64,000 nt of DNA, from positions 1 through 64,000 of the forward strand of contig JAJPJV010000037.1 of NCBI GenBank assembly GCA_021324045.1, read 5' to 3'. Position numbers and translations under genes: made by a program. Every line of letters begins with the position of its first letter. Within the stretch, counting starts at the first letter, position 1. The stretch is from Actinomycetota bacterium (GTDB taxonomy: Bacteria > Actinomycetota > Acidimicrobiia > Acidimicrobiales > RAAP-2). Of the stretch, positions 43,207 to 53,419 are shown piece after piece. The notes below the pieces were generated by a model. It was not told the DNA's origin, ran no database searches, and saw nothing but the letters and a program-made list of their open reading frames with translations.

Positions 43207-44682
43207 ATGACGCCCCGCCCGGCACGAAGCGCCGTCCCGGACTGGGCGATCCTTGTGATCGCCTGTGTGGCGCAGTTCATGGTGATCCTCGACGTCTCGA
43301 TCGTCAACGTCGCGCTGCCCTCGATCGGCCGGGAGCTCCACTACAGCCCGACCGGCCTCCAGTGGGTCGTGAACGCCTACGTCTTGGTGTTCGCCGGGTT
43401 CCTGCTGCTCGGCGGTCGCGCCGCCGACCTGTACGGCCGGCGGAAGGTGTACCTCTTCGGGATCGCGCTGTTCGCGGCGGCAAGCCTCGTCGGGGGCTTC
43501 GCGCAGAGCTCGAGCTGGCTGACCGTCGCCCGAGCCTTCCAGGGACTCGGCGGGGCGGTGCTCTCACCCGCCACGCTCACCATCCTCGTGACCTCCTTCT
43601 CAGGGCCACGCCTGGTCCGGGCCCTCGGGTTGTGGAGCGCCATCGCAGGCGCCGGAGCAGCGGCGGGCGTCACGCTTGGTGGCATCCTAACCTCCGAACT
43701 CAGCTGGCGATGGGTGCTCTTCGTCAACGTGCCGATCGCAGCCCTGGCGATGGTCTTCGCGCTGTCCTTTTTGACCGAGCTCCGCCGCACCGACGAGCAC
43801 CGCCGCCTCGACGTTGCCGGAGCGCTGACGGCAACTGGGGGTCTGGCACTGCTCGTCTACGCCATCGTCGACACCGACGTGCACCCGTGGACCGCTCCGA
43901 CCACCATCGTGCTCCTCTTGTGCGCGGCCGCGGTCCTGGCGGTCTTCGTGCTCATCGAGCGGCGGACGGCTGCGCCGCTCGTGCCGTTCCGCTTGTTCCG
44001 CTCCAGGTTCGTCAGCGGCGCGAACGTCGTGATGTTCCTCGTCGGCGGTGCGTTCTTCTCGATGTGGTACTTCCTGTCGCTCTTCGTCCAGAACGTCCTC
44101 GGATACAGCGCATTGCGCACGGGCTTCGCCTTCTTGCCCATGGCGGTCACGATGATCGTCGGCTCCCAGGTCAGTTCGCGCCTCACGGTCCGCCTCGGCC
44201 AGCGTCCGCTCATGTTCGCCGGCACGCTGTGCGCCGCAGCCGGGTACCTGTGGCTGTCGCGGATCCACGCCGGCGCCGACTACCTCACGGCCGTTGCGTT
44301 GCCGGCCGTGCTGGTGTCCCTGGGCATCGCGCTGCTCTTCACCCCCCTCGCCTCTGCTGCCACCACCGATGTCGCCCAGAGCGAGGCCGGGCTCGCCTCC
44401 GGCGTGCTCAACACCTCGCGCCAGGTCGGCGGCTCGCTGGGCCTGGCCGTGCTCGCCACGATCGCCACCGACCGCACCCAGGTCGTCCTCCACCACTCCC
44501 ACCGCGCGCTCGCCGAGGCATTGGCCGCTGGATACAGCCGGGCGTTCGTCATCGCCGCAGGCCTGTGCGTCGCGGGGTTCGTGCTCGCTGCAATGGTGCC
44601 GGGGAGACGTCGAGCCCGCCGTGCAGAACCGGTGCCTGCTGAGGACCAGCACGCACTACTGCTCAGCGTTCCGGAAGGCTAG
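43207..44682 (+). CDS. MFS exporter, DHA2 (EmrB/QacA) family
   Basis: 491 aa from ATG 43207, with about 14 predicted helices. Helix 1 carries the DHA2 motif MVILDVSIVNVALPSIGREL, followed by LQWVVNAYVLVFAGFLLLGG and motif A GRAADLYGRRKVYLFG. Motif C is seen near GAGAAAGVTLGGIL. It probably exports hydrophobic drugs or toxic metabolites by proton antiport. The frame is open upstream but lacks helices. It reads directly towards the aminotransferase gene, 36 bases downstream. Confidence 0.9.
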   Translation: MTPRPARSAVPDWAILVIACVAQFMVILDVSIVNVALPSIGRELHYSPTGLQWVVNAYVLVFAGFLLLGGRAADLYGRRKVYLFGIALFAAASLVGGFAQSSSWLTVARAFQGLGGAVLSPATLTILVTSFSGPRLVRALGLWSAIAGAGAAAGVTLGGILTSELSWRWVLFVNVPIAALAMVFALSFLTELRRTDEHRRLDVAGALTATGGLALLVYAIVDTDVHPWTAPTTIVLLLCAAAVLAVFVLIERRTAAPLVPFRLFRSRFVSGANVVMFLVGGAFFSMWYFLSLFVQNVLGYSALRTGFAFLPMAVTMIVGSQVSSRLTVRLGQRPLMFAGTLCAAAGYLWLSRIHAGADYLTAVALPAVLVSLGIALLFTPLASAATTDVAQSEAGLASGVLNTSRQVGGSLGLAVLATIATDRTQVVLHHSHRALAEALAAGYSRAFVIAAGLCVAGFVLAAMVPGRRRARRAEPVPAEDQHALLLSVPEG

Positions 44683-44718
44683 CCTCGGCGCACCAAGACG
44701 CCGAGGTGGGAGGGCATC

Positions 44719-46365
44719 ATGGTGTTCGACCTGGCCACGCTCTTGAAGGACCGCCGCGGCGATGCCTTCGAGCTGCACACGTCGCATATGAACCACCAGC
44801 TTGCCGGGGTTCTCGAAACGCTCGGGTTCGATCGCTCCTACGTCTCGGGTTCCGGGTGCTACCTCTACGACACCGAGGGCAACCGCTACCTCGACCTGCT
44901 CTCGGGGTTCGGGGTGCACGCCCTCGGCCGCAACCACCCCGCCGTCACCCAGGCGCTTCACGAGGCCCTCGCGCTCGACCTGCCCAATATGGTCCAAATC
45001 GACTGCGCGCTCCTGCCCGCCCTGCTCGCCGAGCGGCTCCTCCCCTACGCCCACCGCGGGATCAATCGCGTGTTCTTCTGCAACTCCGGGACCGAAGCAG
45101 TCGAGGCGGCGATCAAGTTCGCCCGTTGCGCCACGAAGCGCCCTCGGATCCTGTACTGCTCGCATGCGTTCCACGGGCTGACGACCGGCTCGCTCGCCCT
45201 CAACGGCGGAGCGGAGTTCCGAAGAGGCTTTGGAAGGCTGCTGCCTGACACGACCGAAGTCCCCTTCGGCGACGCCGACGCCCTTCGGCGCGAACTGCGG
45301 CACCGGGACGTCGCCGCGTTCGTCTTCGAACCGATCCAGGGCAAGGGGGTCTACGTCGCCCCAGACTCCTACTGGGACGCCGTGGCAACGCTGTGCCGCC
45401 AGTTCAAGACGCTCATGGTGGCCGATGAGGTGCAGACTGGCCTCGGGCGAACCGGCCGGTTCTTCTGCCACCAGCACTGGGGCCTCGAGCCCGACATCAT
45501 CACCGTGTCCAAGGCCCTCTCTGGCGGACTCGTCCCGGTCGGCGCCACGCTGTGCACCGACCGGGTGTTCAAGAAGGTGTTCAGCTCGCTGGACCGGGCA
45601 ATGGTGCACTCGAGCACCTTCGGACGGAACCAGCTGGCAATGGTGGCAGGACTCGCCACCTTGTCGGTGCTCGAAACCGAGCAACTGGTCGAGCATGCCG
45701 CGGCGGCCGGAGCGACGCTGATGGAGAAGCTGCAGGTCTTGGTCGATCGCTACGAGGTCTTCCATGAGGTGCGCGGGAAGGGACTCATGATCGGCCTCGT
45801 CTTCGGCAAGCCGCAGAGCCCGAGTCTGCGTCGGCGCTGGAGGGCGACCGAGCGCCTCAGGGCCGGCCTCTCCACCCAGGCGATCGTGGTCCCGCTCTTC
45901 CATCGCCACCGCATCCTGACCCAGGTCGCGGCGGACAACGTCAACATCATCAAGCTGTTGCCACCGCTCATCGCGGGCATCGAGGAGATCAATGCCTTCG
46001 TCGAAGCCCTCGACGACGTGCTCGGCGACCTCGAACGCAGCCCGCGGTCCTTGCTCGAAGTGGGAGGACGTCTCGCTCGAGGAGCCCTCCGCACCCGGCT
46101 GGGGGCGCTCCGGCGAGCGATCCGCCCACCCCGCACCGACCGGCCGGACGCGGCCACGACCCGCGGCTTCCTCGGGCCCCGGCACGAGGGGACAGCCATC
46201 GAGCGTGCCGGACGATCCTCGGATCGGCTCGCCGCCTCCGAGGGGGCCACGGGTCGTTTCGCAGACGAGCCGGCGGAGCGCCAACCAGACCCACGGCCGC
46301 CCCACCAGCCCTCGATCGATCGCTCGGCGATCTCACCGGAGGCCCGTCCGGCGGCGGCACCCTGA
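44719..46365 (+). CDS. Class III aminotransferase with extended C-terminus
   Basis: 548 aa; the PLP-enzyme fold ends near residue 440 and the rest is a low-complexity Arg/Pro/Ala-rich tail. Core motifs: GFGVHALGRNHPAV, FFCNSGTEAVEAAIKFAR, YCSHAFHGLTTGSLALNGG, MVADEVQTGLGRTGRFF (Asp to PLP) and DIITVSKALSGGLVPVGA (PLP lysine). It resembles ornithine/GABA-type and hopanoid-associated (HpnO-like) aminotransferases. The next gene is HpnA-like, which suggests a lipid-modifying pair, but hopanoid cyclase genes are not in the window. Confidence 0.85.
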   Translation: MVFDLATLLKDRRGDAFELHTSHMNHQLAGVLETLGFDRSYVSGSGCYLYDTEGNRYLDLLSGFGVHALGRNHPAVTQALHEALALDLPNMVQIDCALLPALLAERLLPYAHRGINRVFFCNSGTEAVEAAIKFARCATKRPRILYCSHAFHGLTTGSLALNGGAEFRRGFGRLLPDTTEVPFGDADALRRELRHRDVAAFVFEPIQGKGVYVAPDSYWDAVATLCRQFKTLMVADEVQTGLGRTGRFFCHQHWGLEPDIITVSKALSGGLVPVGATLCTDRVFKKVFSSLDRAMVHSSTFGRNQLAMVAGLATLSVLETEQLVEHAAAAGATLMEKLQVLVDRYEVFHEVRGKGLMIGLVFGKPQSPSLRRRWRATERLRAGLSTQAIVVPLFHRHRILTQVAADNVNIIKLLPPLIAGIEEINAFVEALDDVLGDLERSPRSLLEVGGRLARGALRTRLGALRRAIRPPRTDRPDAATTRGFLGPRHEGTAIERAGRSSDRLAASEGATGRFADEPAERQPDPRPPHQPSIDRSAISPEARPAAAP

Positions 46366-46446
46366 GGACACCGAGAACTGCGCAATGACCGCGAGCGAGC
46401 GAACCATCGCACGAAGCTTCCGGACACGACGAGGTCCGGTGGCACC

Positions 46447-47574
46447 ATGACCAGTGGCGACGAACCCCCGATCGCGCCACGTTCGAAGAGCGAGCCTTCG
46501 GTGCCCGTCCGGCCGGCGCCCCGTCGCCTCGAGCTCGAGCGGGGCGACCCGGTCTTGGTGACCGGTGCCGCAGGCTTCATCGGCTCTGCCATCGTCCGTG
46601 CCCTGATCCCCCTCGGGGTCCGGGTGATCGCAACCGTCGAGCCTCACGGCCGACGCGCCAACCTGAGCGGGCTCGACGTCGAGGTCCTCCCGCTCGACAT
46701 TCGGCGCAGGAGCGAGGTCTTCGACGCCATGAAAGGGGTGCGCGCCGTCTTCCACACCGCAGCCGTCTTCCGCTTCTGGGCGCCGGACCCCAGCGTCTTC
46801 TACGACGTCAACGTGCACGGCACACGCAACGTGCTCGACGCCGCCGCCGCCGCCAACTGTGAGCGGGTCGTCTACACCAGCACCGTCGCCACGATCGGTT
46901 TGGACGGCACCGACGCCGGGCAGCCTGCCAACGAGACGGTGCCCAACCGGATCCACGCGCTTCACGGCCTCTACAAACAATCCAAATACGTGGCCGAGCA
47001 CGAGGTGCTCCGTGCAGCGGCCGAAGGGGCGCCGGTCTCCCTGGTGCACCCGACGTTCCCCCTCGGCCCCCGCGACCTGCGTCCCACCCCCACCGGAAAG
47101 GTGATCCTGGACTTCTTGAACGGCAAGATGCCGGCATACGTCGACACCGCGATGAACGTCGTGCACGTCGATGATCTGGCCCAGGGCCATCTGTTGGTCC
47201 TCGAGCGCGGGCAGAACGGCCGAAGCTACATCCTGGGAGGCGAGAACCTCTCGATGCGCGACCTTCTGCACATCGCCGCCGAGCGCACGGGGCTGCCGGC
47301 CCCGAGGCGCCAGCTCCCACGCGTGGTGGGCATCGCTGCCGGCTTCGTCTCCGAGATGCTCCAGGGCCGCCTGCTCCGAAGGGAGCCACGGGTTCCGCTC
47401 GAGGCTGCCCGGATGTCGGCAACTCGCATGATCTTCGACAGCTCCAGGGCACGAACGGAGCTCGGCTTCACGACACGCCCAGCCGTCCAGGCGATCGAAG
47501 ACTCCGCCCGCTGGTTCGTTGAGAACGGCTACGTCCACCCGAGACGAGCGAGCCGGATCCGTTGGGCCAGCTGA
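46447..47574 (+). CDS. NAD-dependent epimerase/dehydratase, HpnA-like
   Basis: 375 aa. Rossmann motif VLVTGAAGFIGSAIVRAL; then VFHTAAVFRFWAPDPSVFYDVNVHGTRNVL (quoted in parts), VYTSTVATIGLDGTDAG, YKQSKYVAEHEVL (Tyr/Lys) and GPRDLRPTPTGKVILDFLNG, followed by MPAYVDTAMNVVHVDDLAQGH. The PTPTGKxIxDFLNGKMPAYVDT pattern is characteristic of hopanoid-associated sugar epimerase HpnA. A more general extended-SDR role is possible. It lies 81 bases after the class III aminotransferase. Confidence 0.83.
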   Translation: MTSGDEPPIAPRSKSEPSVPVRPAPRRLELERGDPVLVTGAAGFIGSAIVRALIPLGVRVIATVEPHGRRANLSGLDVEVLPLDIRRRSEVFDAMKGVRAVFHTAAVFRFWAPDPSVFYDVNVHGTRNVLDAAAAANCERVVYTSTVATIGLDGTDAGQPANETVPNRIHALHGLYKQSKYVAEHEVLRAAAEGAPVSLVHPTFPLGPRDLRPTPTGKVILDFLNGKMPAYVDTAMNVVHVDDLAQGHLLVLERGQNGRSYILGGENLSMRDLLHIAAERTGLPAPRRQLPRVVGIAAGFVSEMLQGRLLRREPRVPLEAARMSATRMIFDSSRARTELGFTTRPAVQAIEDSARWFVENGYVHPRRASRIRWAS

Positions 47575-47596
47575 CCCGAGACCGAGGCAGGCTGCC

Positions 47597-48592
47597 GTGA
47601 GCGCGCACGGGCGCCAGGGCGCCACGATCGAGGTCCAGGGACTGACCAAGCGCTTCGGGACCGTCGTCGCGATCGACGACCTGGAGTTCACCGTCTCCCC
47701 AGGCCGGGTCACCGGCTTCCTCGGACCCAACGGCGCAGGCAAGACGACCACGTTGCGGATCCTGCTCGGCCTGGTTGCCCCGAGCGCTGGGACCGCGACG
47801 ATCGGCGGCCGCAGGTACCAGGAGCTCGACCACCCACTCAGCCAGGTCGGAGCGCTCCTCGAAGCGACCAGCTTCCATCCCTCCCGACGCGCGCTCGACC
47901 ACCTGCGCATGGTCGCCATGGCGGCAGGGATCGACCAACGACGCGCCGGGGCCGTTTTGGATCTGGTCGGGCTGAGCGATGTCGCCAACCGACGGGTCGC
48001 CGGTTTCTCCCTCGGCATGCGCCAGCGGCTGAGCCTGGCCACCGCCCTGCTCGGCGACCCGGCGGTTCTCGTTCTCGACGAACCATCCAACGGGCTCGAC
48101 CCTGCGGGCATCGCGTGGCTGCGCGAGTTCCTCCGCTTCCTGGCCAACGAGGGCCGAACCGTTCTGGTCTCCTCGCACTTGCTGGCGGAGATGGCCTTGA
48201 CGCTCGACGACGTGGTGATCATCTCGGGCGGCACCTTGCGCGCCCAGGGTCCGCTGTCGGCCCTCACTTCGCGGCTGCATTCGGTGATGCGGGTCCGGAC
48301 CCCAGAGCCCGATCGCCTCGTTGCCGTGCTCGAGGGTGCCGCCATTGCCTATCGGCGCAGCGATGACGGCGCGATCGAGATCGAGGGAATCGAACCCGAG
48401 CAGCTCGGGCCGCTCCTGGCTGCCTCCCAGGTGGTCCTCTACGAGCTCGTCCGAGAGCGCAGCGACCTCGAGTCGCTGTTCTTGTCCTTGACTGCAGGAG
48501 CCGGCGGCGATGCCACCCACCTGGGCGGCCGGGACGACCGGACCCCAGGGGCGCACTGGCGACCCGCGAGCAGGCCCCGAGGCACGACGTGA
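47597..48592 (+). CDS. ABC transporter ATP-binding protein (BcrA-type)
   Basis: 331 aa from GTG 47597 with GAGGCAGG upstream. Walker A is FLGPNGAGKTTTLRILLG, signature FSLGMRQRLSLATALL, Walker B VLVLDEPSNGLDP and the switch VSSHLLAEM. The DUF4162-like tail after residue 225 is typical of export-type ATPases paired with a six-helix permease. The stop overlaps the permease start (GTGA at 48589-48592). Exported substrate unknown; lipid, peptide or drug are possible. Confidence 0.92.
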   Translation: MSAHGRQGATIEVQGLTKRFGTVVAIDDLEFTVSPGRVTGFLGPNGAGKTTTLRILLGLVAPSAGTATIGGRRYQELDHPLSQVGALLEATSFHPSRRALDHLRMVAMAAGIDQRRAGAVLDLVGLSDVANRRVAGFSLGMRQRLSLATALLGDPAVLVLDEPSNGLDPAGIAWLREFLRFLANEGRTVLVSSHLLAEMALTLDDVVIISGGTLRAQGPLSALTSRLHSVMRVRTPEPDRLVAVLEGAAIAYRRSDDGAIEIEGIEPEQLGPLLAASQVVLYELVRERSDLESLFLSLTAGAGGDATHLGGRDDRTPGAHWRPASRPRGTT

Positions 48593-49392
48593 CCCGGCTC
48601 GTCCGGGCGGAGCTGTTCAAGCTGCGAACGACGCCGGGCCCATGGGTCGTGCTCGCTGCGACCCTGGGCTTCACGGCCCTCGGCATCGTCGCCGCCTTCT
48701 TGGTCTCCAAGGGCGTGGTGATCACTCGTGGTGGCGCGGTGCGCCGGCACCTGGAGTTCGTCGCCCCGACCACCGTGAACCGGCTCCGGCGCCTGATCGG
48801 CGCCGGCTTCGAAGGCGGCGGCGTGTGGATGGCAGCGGTCATCGGCGTGCTCGGGATCACCGGCGAGTACCGCCACAAGGTCATGACGACCACCCTGTTG
48901 GCCCAGCCGGTCCGCTGGCGCGTCCTCGTCGCCAAGTCGATCGCCTCGGTGATCTGGGGCTTGGGGCTGGGGATCGCCAGCTTGGTCATCGTCGCCGCCA
49001 TGGGGGTCCCTCTGTTCGTCTCTCAGGGTGGCGCACTCTCCGCGCTCTCCCACCAGGTCGGCGCCGTGGTTCCCGGGCTGCTCGGTGCGTTCGCGCTGAT
49101 GGCCTTGCTCGGCGTCGGATTCGGATCGCTCCTGCAGAACCAGGTTGCCAGCGTCCTGGTGGTGCTCGGCGTCGCACTCATCCTCGAGCCCATCTTCGAC
49201 GGGCTGGTCCCCGCAGCCGGACGGTGGTTGCCCTCCGCGGCGGCGGCAGCGGTCGCGGGCGGCTCGCTCGCCACCGGCACTGCGCACGCCCAGCTCCTTG
49301 CGTGGTGGCTCGCGGTGATCGTGCTCGTCGCTTGGGGCCTCGTGCCGACCGTGCTCGGCTTCTTTGCGACGTTCTCCCGCGACGTCACCTGA
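48589..49392 (+). CDS. ABC-2 type transporter permease
   Basis: 267 aa with six hydrophobic segments. It begins VRAELFKLRTTPGPWVVLAA, the usual N-terminus of ABC-2 permeases (LxKLRTT), and has GITGEYRHKVMTTTLLAQPVRW between helices 2 and 3. The GTG start overlaps the ATPase stop by four bases, so the two form one exporter. The pair lies just after the HpnA-like gene, with 23 bases between that gene and the ATPase. Confidence 0.9.
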   Translation: MTRLVRAELFKLRTTPGPWVVLAATLGFTALGIVAAFLVSKGVVITRGGAVRRHLEFVAPTTVNRLRRLIGAGFEGGGVWMAAVIGVLGITGEYRHKVMTTTLLAQPVRWRVLVAKSIASVIWGLGLGIASLVIVAAMGVPLFVSQGGALSALSHQVGAVVPGLLGAFALMALLGVGFGSLLQNQVASVLVVLGVALILEPIFDGLVPAAGRWLPSAAAAAVAGGSLATGTAHAQLLAWWLAVIVLVAWGLVPTVLGFFATFSRDVT

Positions 49393-49504
49393 CTCCGGTA
49401 GCGTCCGCAGGCGTGCTCGCGGGGCGCGACGCACCGCATCGAGCGCAGCACAACCGGCCGAACGGGTCCCCCCCGAGAGACCGAGGGACGGAGACGAGGT
49501 GAGC

Positions 49505-50278
49505 ATGGACACAGAAATCCTTCGTGAACGCCGAGGCAAGATCGAGATCTTGACGATCAACCGCCCCGATGCACGCAACGCCATCGATGCGGCGGTCAGC
49601 AACCAACTCGGTGCAGCACTCGAGGAGCTGGCTGCCGATGACAGCATCGGCGCCGTCCTCCTCACCGGCGCTGGCGACAAGGCCTTCTCTGCCGGAATGG
49701 ATCTCAAGGCGTTCGCCTCGGGACAGATGGAGGCCATCCTCGGTGCGCCGGGAGGCTTCGGAGGCATCACGCGCCGCCACTTCCCCAAACCCATCGTGGC
49801 CGCGGTCAACGGCGCCGCCCTCGCGGGCGGCCTCGAGATCGTGCTCTCCTGCGACTTGGTCGTAGCGGCCGAGCACGCGACCTTCGGGATCCCCGAGGTC
49901 AAGCGGGGGCTCATCGCGGCAGCTGGTGGCCTGTTCCGGCTGGGCAAGCGGCTGCCACTGGCGGTCGCCCTCGAGCTCGCACTGACCGGTGACGCCATCA
50001 GCGCCCAGCGAGCACTGCAGGTCGGCTTGGTCAATCGGGTCGTCGCCGCTGAGCAGCTCCTGGACGAGGCGCTGGCGCTGGCCGAACGGATCGTCGAGAA
50101 CGCGCCCCTCGCGGTGCGGATGAGCAAGGACGTCCTTTTGCGCAGCCTCGACCTCGCCGAAGAGGATGCCTGGCAGGTGACCGACCAGGCAGCAGCAGTT
50201 GTCTTCACCTCCGAGGATGCAGCCGAGGGCGCGCTGGCGTTCGCGCAGAAGCGGTCGCCGGTCTGGAAGGGTCGCTGA
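49505..50278 (+). CDS. Enoyl-CoA hydratase/isomerase (crotonase family)
   Basis: 257 aa from ATG 49505 (GAGG just upstream). Crotonase marks: ILTINRPDARNAIDAAVSNQL, oxyanion hole region AVLLTGAGDKAFSAGMDLKAF, and the second GALAGGLEIVLSCDLVVAAEH with FGIPEVKRGLIAAAGG. The catalytic Glu normally seen in the PExxxG region is replaced by the VKRGLIAAAGG form (Glu kept in PEVKRG), so activity could be hydratase or isomerase. No adjacent beta-oxidation partner. Confidence 0.88.
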   Translation: MDTEILRERRGKIEILTINRPDARNAIDAAVSNQLGAALEELAADDSIGAVLLTGAGDKAFSAGMDLKAFASGQMEAILGAPGGFGGITRRHFPKPIVAAVNGAALAGGLEIVLSCDLVVAAEHATFGIPEVKRGLIAAAGGLFRLGKRLPLAVALELALTGDAISAQRALQVGLVNRVVAAEQLLDEALALAERIVENAPLAVRMSKDVLLRSLDLAEEDAWQVTDQAAAVVFTSEDAAEGALAFAQKRSPVWKGR

Positions 50279-50401
50279 AGCGGTCGACCCGGCGGAGCGC
50301 CCTCGGCGCGGCGAGCTAACCTGGACGGGGTCGCCAGCGACAGTGTCGCCGTCCGATGGGCGACCGCTTGAGCACGACCACCAAGGCAAGGAGAGCCAAC
50401 C

Positions 50402-50629
50402 ATGGTGGCAGAGATCTTCGGAATCGACGGACTGATCGTCTTGCTCGTCATCGTCGTCGTGCTGTTCGGGGGGGCCGCGATCCCCAAGCTGGCACGCAAC
50501 CTCGGCACTGCGCAGAGCGAGTTCAAAAAGGGCCTCGCGGAGGGACAGAAGGACCTCGAAACCAAGCCCTCGGGCACCTCGAGCGCCAGCCAGGCCGTCG
50601 ACGAGCACCGCCCGGTCAACCCGACCTGA
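50402..50629 (+). CDS. tatA: Sec-independent translocase protein TatA
   Basis: 75 aa: one N-terminal helix (IDGLIVLLVIVVVLFGGAAIP), the KLARNLGTAQSEFKKGL amphipathic helix and a hydrophilic tail, which is the TatA/E layout. Forms the protein-conducting oligomer for folded twin-arginine substrates, such as the Rieske protein encoded 6 kb away. tatC and tatB are not in the window. AAGGAG at 50388-50393 supports the start. Confidence 0.93.
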   Translation: MVAEIFGIDGLIVLLVIVVVLFGGAAIPKLARNLGTAQSEFKKGLAEGQKDLETKPSGTSSASQAVDEHRPVNPT

Positions 50630-50784
50630 GCCGGGTCGACCCAGTCGGAGCTGAACGCTGCGACGTCGGCTTCCGACCGGCACAGGGCAACGGTTGTCCC
50701 ACTGGTGAGGGACGGGTCGACAGAACACGAGCCTCCGAGCAGCGACTTCGTGTGCCGTGAGTCTGTTTGGCTAGTGTCGGGACC

Positions 50785-51609
50785 GTGAACGCGCCGTCAA
50801 CCGGCGGAGATCAAACCACTCGGGCGCCCGCCCAACCCAAGCGGCGTCGCGCGCTGTGGCTCGCGCTGGTGGTCCTTGCACCCCTCGTGCTCGCCGGCTG
50901 CCAGATCCCCAACTTCGGCGCCTACCACGGTGCGACCTCCCAGGGCAAGGACGCGTTCAAGCTGTGGCAGGGCTTCGTCATCACCGGGATCGTGGTCGGG
51001 ATCATCGTGGTGGTCCTGATCTTGTGGGCCGTCTTCCGCTACCGCCGACGCTCCGACGACATCCCCCGCCAGACCCAGTACCACACCCTCGTCGAGATCA
51101 TCTACACCGTGCTGCCCATCATCACCGTGTTGGTGCTGTTCGCCTTCACCGTCGTGACCGAGAACGAGGTCGACGCCACCCCCAAGGGACAGGTCCAGGT
51201 GAAGGTGACCGCCTTCCAGTGGGGCTGGCAGTTCTACTACCCCCAGACCGGCAAGGTCGTCGAAGGCGAGACCGTCCAGTCGCCCCAGATGGTCGTGCCC
51301 GTCAGCGAGACGGTCAACATCACCTTGGTCTCGGCCGACGTCGTCCACGGCTTCTACGTGCCGGCGTTCAACTTCAGTCGCTACGCACAGCCAGGCGTCG
51401 TCAACCACTTCAACTTCAACGTGGCGCGTGCCGGGGTCTATCGTGGGCAGTGCACGCAGTTGTGCGGCCTCTATCACTCGCTCATGTTCTTCAGTGTGAA
51501 AGCAGTCTCTCCGGCGCAGTTCGAGTCCTGGGTCCACCAGACCGGGGGGATCTCACCATCCATCGGGAGATTGAAGGCACAGATCGCAGCACACGGACCA
51601 GGAGCATGA
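50785..51609 (+). CDS. ctaC: Cytochrome c oxidase subunit II
   Basis: 274 aa from GTG 50785. Lipoprotein signal: basic stretch, hydrophobic run and lipobox LVLAGC, so it is likely lipid-anchored. Two membrane helices follow ([36 protein letters not shown]). The CuA site is complete: [10 protein letters not shown] (His), [16 protein letters not shown] (two Cys, His, Met). It accepts electrons from cytochrome c1. The stop overlaps the ctaD start by four bases (ATGA at 51606-51609). Confidence 0.96.
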   Translation: MNAPSTGGDQTTRAPAQPKRRRALWLALVVLAPLVLAGCQIPNFGAYHGATSQGKDAFKLWQGFVITGIVVGIIVVVLILWAVFRYRRRSDDIPRQTQYHTLVEIIYTVLPIITVLVLFAFTVVTENEVDATPKGQVQVKVTAFQWGWQFYYPQTGKVVEGETVQSPQMVVPVSETVNITLVSADVVHGFYVPAFNFSRYAQPGVVNHFNFNVARAGVYRGQCTQLCGLYHSLMFFSVKAVSPAQFESWVHQTGGISPSIGRLKAQIAAHGPGA

Positions 51610-53405
51610 CCGATCTCATCGACACCACCCTGACCGGAGGCGACATCGGCCATCCGGGCGTCTTCGAGGAGGTCGAGGCCGCCCACGAGCACCCCGAGCA
51701 CGGGCCCACCGGCATCCTCAAGTGGCTCACCTCCACCGACCACAAGGTGATCGGGATGAGCTACATGATCACCGCCGTCGTGCTCTTCTACATCGCTGGG
51801 GTCCTGGCACTCGTCATGCGCCTCCAGCTCGCCAGCCCGACCAGCTCGTTGCTGTCGCTGTCGGCGTACAACCAGCTCTTCACGATGCACGGCAGCATCA
51901 TGATGTACCTGTTCGCGGGTCCTTTCGCGTTCGGTGGCCTCGCAAACTTCATCGTCCCGCTCCAGGTCGGCGCTCCGGACATGGCCTTCCCCCGCCTCAA
52001 CGCCCTGTCCTACTGGCTGTTCCTGACCGGATCGATCACGATGATCATGGACTTCTTCGTCCGGGGCGGGGCGGCGGCGTTCGGGTGGGTGGCCTATGCC
52101 CCCCTGTCGGAGGCGACCAACTCTCCTGGGCTGGGAGGGGACATCTGGATCATGGCGCTCGTCCTGACCGGCTTCTCCGCCATCTTCACCGGCGTCAACC
52201 TCGTCGCCACGATCTTCTACCTCCGTGCGCCCGGCATGACGATGTTCCGGATGCCGATCTTCACGTGGAACATGCTGGTCACCGCGATCTTGATCCTCAT
52301 CGCGTTCCCGGTGCTGACGAGCGCTCTGGTGATGCTCTTCTGCGACCGGCACTTCGGCACGCACATCTTCACCGTCCAAGGCGGCGGATCGCCCATCCTC
52401 TACCAGCACCTGTTCTGGTTCTTCGGCCACCCCGAGGTCTACATCCTCGCGCTCCCCTACTTCGGGGTCGTCACCGAGATCCTCCCGGTCTTCTCTCGTA
52501 AGCCGGTCTTCGGCTACAAGGGCATGGTGTTCGCCACCATGGCGATCGCCGCCCTCTCCACAGGGGTCTGGGCGCACCACATGTTCACCACCGGCGTGGT
52601 CCTGCTCCCGTTCTTCTCCCTGCTCAGCCTGCTCATCGCCGTGCCGACCGGGATCAAGTTCTTCAACTGGATCGGCACCATGTGGCGTGGGCAGCTGACG
52701 ATGAAGGCACCGCTGCTGTTCTGCATCGGTTTCCTCATCGCCTTCTTGATGGGAGGCATTACTGGCGTCATCCTGGCGTCGCCACCCCTGGACTTCTTCG
52801 TCCACGACACCTACTTCGTCGTCGCGCACTTCCACCAGGTGCTCTTCGGCACGGCCGTCTTCGCGGGCTTCGCCGGCCTCTACTACTGGTATCCCAAGTT
52901 CTTCGGCCGGATGCTACGCGACCACCTTGGCAAATGGCACTTCTGGCTCACCTTCATCGGCTTCTGGATCACCTTCATGCCCCAGTACGTGCTCGGCCTG
53001 ATGGGGATGCCACGCCGGGTCGCGACCTATCCAACGAACCTGGGCTGGCAGTCGTGGAACATCGCCTCGACGGTCGGTGCCTTCCTCATCGCGGCTGGCT
53101 TCGCCGTCCTTCTCTACAACCTCTGGATCTCCTGGCGCGAACCGATCCTTGCCGGTGACAACCCCTGGGACGGCCATACGCTGGAGTGGTTCACGACGTC
53201 TCCCCCCCCGCACCACAACTACCTCCACCTCCCGCCAATCCGTTCCGAACGGCCCACCTGGGACTACAACCACCCGGACGCCCCCACCGTCGGCCACGGC
53301 AAGCAGGTCCGCCCACGACCAGGGACGCCGGGGGCACCTGCGCTCGTGGGCGCTCGCTCCGGCGAGGGTTCGAATGGCTCCGACGGAAGGTCCACCACCA
53401 GATGA
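51606..53405 (+). CDS. ctaD: Cytochrome c oxidase subunit I
   Basis: 599 aa, twelve helices, the heme a/a3-CuB subunit. Visible residues: [15 protein letters not shown] (heme a His), [20 protein letters not shown] (CuB His-Tyr crosslink pair), HHMFTTG (CuB histidines), [16 protein letters not shown] (heme a3/a ligands). A C-terminal extension after residue 550, rich in His and Pro, is slightly longer than the mycobacterial protein. Coupled to ctaC; ctaF follows after 14 bases. Confidence 0.97.
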   Translation: MTDLIDTTLTGGDIGHPGVFEEVEAAHEHPEHGPTGILKWLTSTDHKVIGMSYMITAVVLFYIAGVLALVMRLQLASPTSSLLSLSAYNQLFTMHGSIMMYLFAGPFAFGGLANFIVPLQVGAPDMAFPRLNALSYWLFLTGSITMIMDFFVRGGAAAFGWVAYAPLSEATNSPGLGGDIWIMALVLTGFSAIFTGVNLVATIFYLRAPGMTMFRMPIFTWNMLVTAILILIAFPVLTSALVMLFCDRHFGTHIFTVQGGGSPILYQHLFWFFGHPEVYILALPYFGVVTEILPVFSRKPVFGYKGMVFATMAIAALSTGVWAHHMFTTGVVLLPFFSLLSLLIAVPTGIKFFNWIGTMWRGQLTMKAPLLFCIGFLIAFLMGGITGVILASPPLDFFVHDTYFVVAHFHQVLFGTAVFAGFAGLYYWYPKFFGRMLRDHLGKWHFWLTFIGFWITFMPQYVLGLMGMPRRVATYPTNLGWQSWNIASTVGAFLIAAGFAVLLYNLWISWREPILAGDNPWDGHTLEWFTTSPPPHHNYLHLPPIRSERPTWDYNHPDAPTVGHGKQVRPRPGTPGAPALVGARSGEGSNGSDGRSTTR

Positions 53406-53419
53406 AGGCGCGTTAGGTC

